A stretch of DNA of 64,000 nucleotides from NCBI GenBank assembly GCA_036245805.1, contig BTRK01000005.1:50088553-50152552 (forward strand), in the 5' to 3' direction. The notes below the pieces were generated by a model that saw only the letters and a program-made list of their open reading frames with translations, ran no database searches and was not told where the DNA came from. This DNA is from Pristionchus mayeri. Lineage: Eukaryota > Nematoda > Chromadorea > Rhabditida > Neodiplogasteridae. Made by a program: the position numbers and the translations under genes. This document shows, one piece after another, positions 54,801 through 60,800 of this stretch; positions within the stretch are counted from its first letter, which is position 1, and every line of letters begins with the position of its first letter.

Positions 54801-57800
54801 GAACGAGCTAGAGGTCTTAAACTAATCAGAAGTGACAGAGCATCTCATGTTGATGTTACCTAAAAATTGTGGAGATTCAGTATTTCATTCGAAATCCATA
54901 TTTGGAATATTCTCAAAGTCGAAATCTGATGGTCGGTTTCGCTAATTTTGACCTCACACGCTTTTCCACAGAGTCTGAAATTCGGTTTTCAAGTTTTTTT
55001 GGGAACGTCGACCCTTACGTACTGACTTCACTAAAGTGTTACAGATGTATCACTTTTGTTTTATGTTAGGGACGGCTTGAACCGAACACTCAAAAAACCC
55101 GATTATACGTCACTTTTTGGAAAACATTTTTACAGCCGAAAGAAGAGGAATTGATTCACAGTAAACGAATAATTTTTGTGCGCCAACTTTGCCTCAAATA
55201 ATACCAAAGTAGCCCTGATAACAAGTAAAGAAACTTACGAGATAACTATAAAAATACTTTGTATTGAAACTTATGAATCAACCTGATAGCACAACCCTTG
55301 CATATTGCAAAGGTACCTCCTCCCTATTTTTCAGAGATTTTCGATAGACCCCGTATAGAGGACCTCTGTGCCAGAGCAAGATAGGCGGTAGTTCAAAATC
55401 GTCCCTGGTAGATCACATCAAATATTGAACTTGAGTTCCCTTTTTTTGCAGGTATATCCGTTCACATTCGACCTGGAAAAAAGTTCGATTTGGCTGATGA
55501 AATGTGTTTTTAAGTGCTATTCAAGATAGTGTGTCCGGCTCGAAAGCTTACTCATGAAATATGCTTCATGACAAATCGTTCCGAAAATATGGGACCTATC
55601 CAAATTTTTTAATTCGATTGGGCTCGTCGAAAGCATTCGAACGATATCCTGAATGCCCTACTAAAGCCGGTGCTCAAATGCAGTGTTGACCGTAAAAAAA
55701 TATTTCCAAACCGTCACTGTTTCATTTTCATTCATTCATCCATTCATTCATTCATTCATTCATTCATTCATTCCGTGAGGGTCAGGTAGTAAGAATAACA
55801 CGAGAGTGTGCAAGAAACGGAAAAAAAATGTCCGTCGATGGATCGAATCGGCTGTGGTTGCTTGGCAGCAAGGGTAGGGGAGGGGAAGGGATCAAACATC
55901 TAGCCAAGTGGTAATTAGAGACGGGGGATAAAAATGGGAGGTTGTGATCTTATATAACTAGAAAATAGACTTTGCGAAGAATTAGCACATTCTAAAGGAA
56001 GTGTATTCCAAATCGATAGAGTTCGAGATACAAAAGTTGACCTAGAATTACTTGGTATAAAAGGTAAGGAAATACGAAGAGGATGAGCATTTCTGAGAGA
56101 GCGAGTGAGAGGTGCACGAGTAAGTAGAGAAGAAACATCGGGAGAGTATGAATAATTGAATGGAGGAATAATAAATCAATGATGAATCTGCGACGTTCCA
56201 AAGTCATTAAATTAAGCTCGCGAAGCCTATGTTTATATGGTATAGGCGGGAGAAAGATAATCGGAATTTCGGTAATTACGGATCATCCTATCACTTGTTT
56301 TCGAGTGGGTGGGTCTAAATCTATCGAAAATGAAAGAGTTATAAATATATAGTTATATTGTAAATTATTTGCCAAATCTGCATTTGAGCTCCGTCTTTAT
56401 TAGTGCATTCAGCATATAATTCGGGAGCTCTCGACGATCCCATCGAATGAGATAAAATTTGGATAGGACCCATATTTACTGAACGATTTGAATTAAGTTT
56501 CGTGAGTTAGCCATCGAGCAGGACATCCGCCAAACGTTTTTTTTCCAGGACGAAATAAACGGAGGAAACTGCAAAAAAGTGGACGTCAAAGTCAATTGTT
56601 AATGTGTTCTGTCAGGAAGGCTATCTGTCTTACTCTGGCTCAGATGTCCCGTTGATCTAAAAATATATGAGAATTTGGAGGTTAGCTTTTCCATGCGCAT
56701 ATTGTGATTCTACCATGAAACGTCTGCTATAGTTTTGAATGTACTCGATATTTTGAAAATAGTTAGTTATTTATAATCCTTGCAGGGCGTCCCACCAAGT
56801 ACTTGCTTATGCTGGATCAAATACTCAAGAATGAGGAAAACGAGGCGATTTCAGAGCAGACAAAGGAGGCTGCAGAGGTGCGCGAACCACGAGTGAAACT
56901 ATGGAAAAGAATATGGCCTTACACACAATTATAATTTCACTAGAAATTATTGATTGGCATACCGCAAAACGGCCCCCCACCCCCCCCCCCACCGCGAAAT
57001 TGAAGGAGCGTTCCGGTACCCCCGCAGCTAAGGGCAGGCGGCGACCCCACCCCCCCCCCCCCCCCCGGTCGGCACTCCCATGGTGCCTTCCAACCCCGCG
57101 CACCCCACCCTAAGTCGAACGGCACTGGTATAGAAGCCCGGACCAGCCGCCGCAAAGGCTATGCTCCCGGTGAAAAGAGCTTGTCCCCGTTCTGTTTTAG
57201 AAGCCCCGTTTTAGAAGGATGGGATACCGATAGATGTTAGGCTGATGCTGTGAGATTGGCTGCTTATGTTTAATTTTAATTGGGACCGTGTGCGCCCTTT
57301 TTGAATTCGTTGTAACTTTTTGCCCAGGAAAAGCATCATTCTGAAACTAAGGTATGTTATACCAAATTCATTGGAGATTATTACCATGGTATTTAAATTT
57401 TGAACTCATCTCCTAGTCTAGCTAGAGACTCTAGACCCTAGTATACCTCCGAAAAACGCACGCCGCGGGCAGGAAAGATGTCCAATCACTCTAAAAAGTT
57501 GGGAATCCAGTCTCCAATACATTTTGAACATTCCTATGTAAAAACCAGATTTTTAGCAAACTTTCCCATAAAGTTATGAAGTCCAAATAAATTCAAAAAA
57601 GAGATTTTTTCATGCCCCGAGGGCAATTTATGCGATATCGTGTTAATGTTCGCAGGATCATCTGGATTCACGATGGCGATCATTTTGATGCTTTGAAGGG
57701 GTCTCTAGCTACTCTAGAAGCCGAGTTCTGAATTTCAGACCCTGTTGGTATAGCTGGGCTGCAGCAAATGTGCGAAAAAAGACAGCAACTTCAAAAATTT

Positions 57801-60800
57801 ATTCTGGTAGGTCTCGGTTATATGTATAATAGGTCTCGGTTATATCTACAACTTCATAAAGAACGGCGAGCAGGAAAAATTCTATGTTAGAATAATGCCG
57901 TTTTGAAAAAAATGCTGATCGAATGCGTCATCACTACACAATAACTATGCGATGACGTCATACCATGATACCATGATAATAATCTCCGATGAATTTGGTA
58001 CATAACACCCCAGTACCAGAATGATGACTTTCCTGGGCAAAAAGATACAACAAACTAGAGACCTTCGGTCGCTACGTGGTTCGCGGGGTTGTGTGAAAAA
58101 AAAATCAAGGATAATTAATCGGAAACGAAGAACTACGGTAGTTCATTTGCACATTCGCCGGTCCGGCTCTGGATCCATCTAGTTAACTACCGTAGTTCTT
58201 CGTTTCCGAGTAATTATCCTTGTTTTTCAAAATTAAATTACTATTTATCGCAAATTTAAGAATTTATGAATTATATGCCAATCGATCGGGAAGGACCTCC
58301 TGAGTATGAACACCAAAAATTCGAATTAGTTCTTTCTCTGCCCGAGCCGCAAAATGGCGGGGGGACACGGGGGGACATCCGGGGACTCCCGGGGAGTCCC
58401 GTTTTCATGTAGGGATCTGACCGGACTGTAGAGATAACACAATGTCGGGGAATGACGCGTTTTGTGGTGGTGCACATCTGTACGAAGAAAAATGATGATA
58501 CATGGTAGTACTGTGATAACAGAAAGCGTAGTCCTTGATGTGGTGGCGAGAGTTAGTACATTCGATTTTAAATATATGCGGAACGTGTTTTCCTCCGCGT
58601 TCCGCGCATATTTAGAATAAAATGTACTACATCTCGCCACTACACCACGGACTACGCTTTCTGTTTTCACAGTATGTGTTTGATGCGCCCAGGTTTATTG
58701 TATCAGAAGTAAAACGGTATGAGGAGGGGACACGTCGAAGCGACGGGCCTACGCGATCTCTATATATAATGCATTGTTTTGGAAATTTGTATGCCAATGA
58801 TTATGTTTTGATGAAACATTTACAGACTGCTCGAAAGTTCGCATCTCGGATTGACTACGGTCTTCAAGTCTGCCAGATGTCGAAAAAGTGGGAAGAAATC
58901 AAGGGGCAGTTAGAGCAGGGTAGCAAGACTATGCTCCACACCGGAGATGCCGCTGTTCCGTTTACGGTATGTTTTATAATTTTGGTCGGAATGATCGACA
59001 AATAAAATTTCAGAATTTTTGCATTTTGACAATTTCTTAATTTCAACACGTTTATATGCTCCAGAATGTATCCTGTGCAAAATATTAGAGTGATTGGAGG
59101 TTGTAAATTGCATCAGGCTGATTCATAAGGCTCGAAACAATACATTTTTATAGTTAACACGCATGTGGTTCGGTTTTCAGGACTGCTTTTGCTTTGGTAT
59201 TATTTGAGGCATAGCTAGTGCACAAAAAATATACATTTTCAATGTATCAGTTCTACTTCGTTCGGTACAAATTTTTTTCCCAAAAGTGATTAATTGTCCG
59301 ATTTTTGAGTATTCGAAACGCTGTCTCCCTAAGAACGTCGGAGGGAGTGGCACAATCTTACTTGGCGGATAGACTCAATAGGGGCCCGATTAACAGTTCC
59401 CTAAATCCTGATCTTCAATTATCGATTTTTTAATATTCGGACTGCATGTTATGTATCTTCGAAAGAGCATGAAAAGTTATGTCATTAACCAAGTTTTCGG
59501 GTCGATTGGACGATATTGGTGCTATGGGCAATCAATATTGCCCCGGAAACGAGCAGGCTAACGATTTGATCGATTGGGAGAGCATGTTCCTATCAATAGC
59601 CCCTCCTGGAAACTTCGTATTATATGTAAAATGTAATAAGCAATGGATCAAGAGGAAGATCTTCAATCATGCGGAGTCATTGTAGATGGACGATCTTCGC
59701 AAGGATACGTTCGCCAATGACAGTCGCAAAATTATGTGCATGGGCGATGTGATGGTAAAGTCGATGAACGGTGTGTTTCAACTGTTGTAAAAGTTGTTGT
59801 AAAAGTGTAAAGTAGTCTTGCTGTAAAAGTTAGTCAACGACGAAATTGATTCTTTACTATTATTTCTGAATTGGAAAACCGACCATCTGGACAGCTCAAA
59901 GTAATTAATTTTAGGCAAACGAAACGCTTTTGCACCTCATAATTATTGTAAAGGGTATTTTGAGATAAAAAAGGTTCCCGCTAGGGCACTTCTTCATAAG
60001 ACCTGACCATGTGAATTTTTTCGAGAAATTTTATTTGAGAAGAATCACTTTGCAGAAACGGACGTTTTAGGAATTTTTGTGCGTTTTCGGGCGAATTTTA
60101 CATAAGAGAGGAATCGGGAAAGACTCGACATGCCTCGGGACATAGGAATTCATATTAAACTTTTCTTACGAAAACATAGTATTTAGTACTTCAAATCGAG
60201 CTCTATCGAATGGCGTTGGCCGTGTTTTGAAAAACAAATTTTTCCATCCGCGGCATGGGCCGAAAGTGGGCGGAGTCACGCTTTGGTTGAAAAAATAAAT
60301 TTTTGAGCGCGTTTTTCGACCTTTTCCGATAAAGATATCAACAAATGGTCAACAGACGAATGAAAGAGCATTACTCGAGGAACATTTTTCTCTCCTTGTT
60401 ATGGTCGAAAAGTCAAAAACTGACTCAGGCTATCAACTTTTGCGAAATTTCGACAAATCGATTTAAACCAAAAACGTAATGGGATTTCATGATTAATCAA
60501 GTTGTCCATATGAGTACTCCTTTCTGCCAAAATATGAAGGTCATAAAGCTTTGCGCTGTAATTACGGTGTCGTTTAAGTAAAAACCGGCAATGGAGTCTG
60601 GTGTAGGCAGAATGGTTCCCATATGTCAATAGAGCCCATTTACGTCCAAATTGAACACATACGGTATAAAAACATGTTTCCGTATGATAACTACATAAAT
60701 TTCCTGTCCATTAGATCATAGAGTCGATTTGATGCATTTGAGAACTTTTGCCTGGAATTACATACATGAGTCGGAATCATGGTACCATTCAAGGTGAAAT

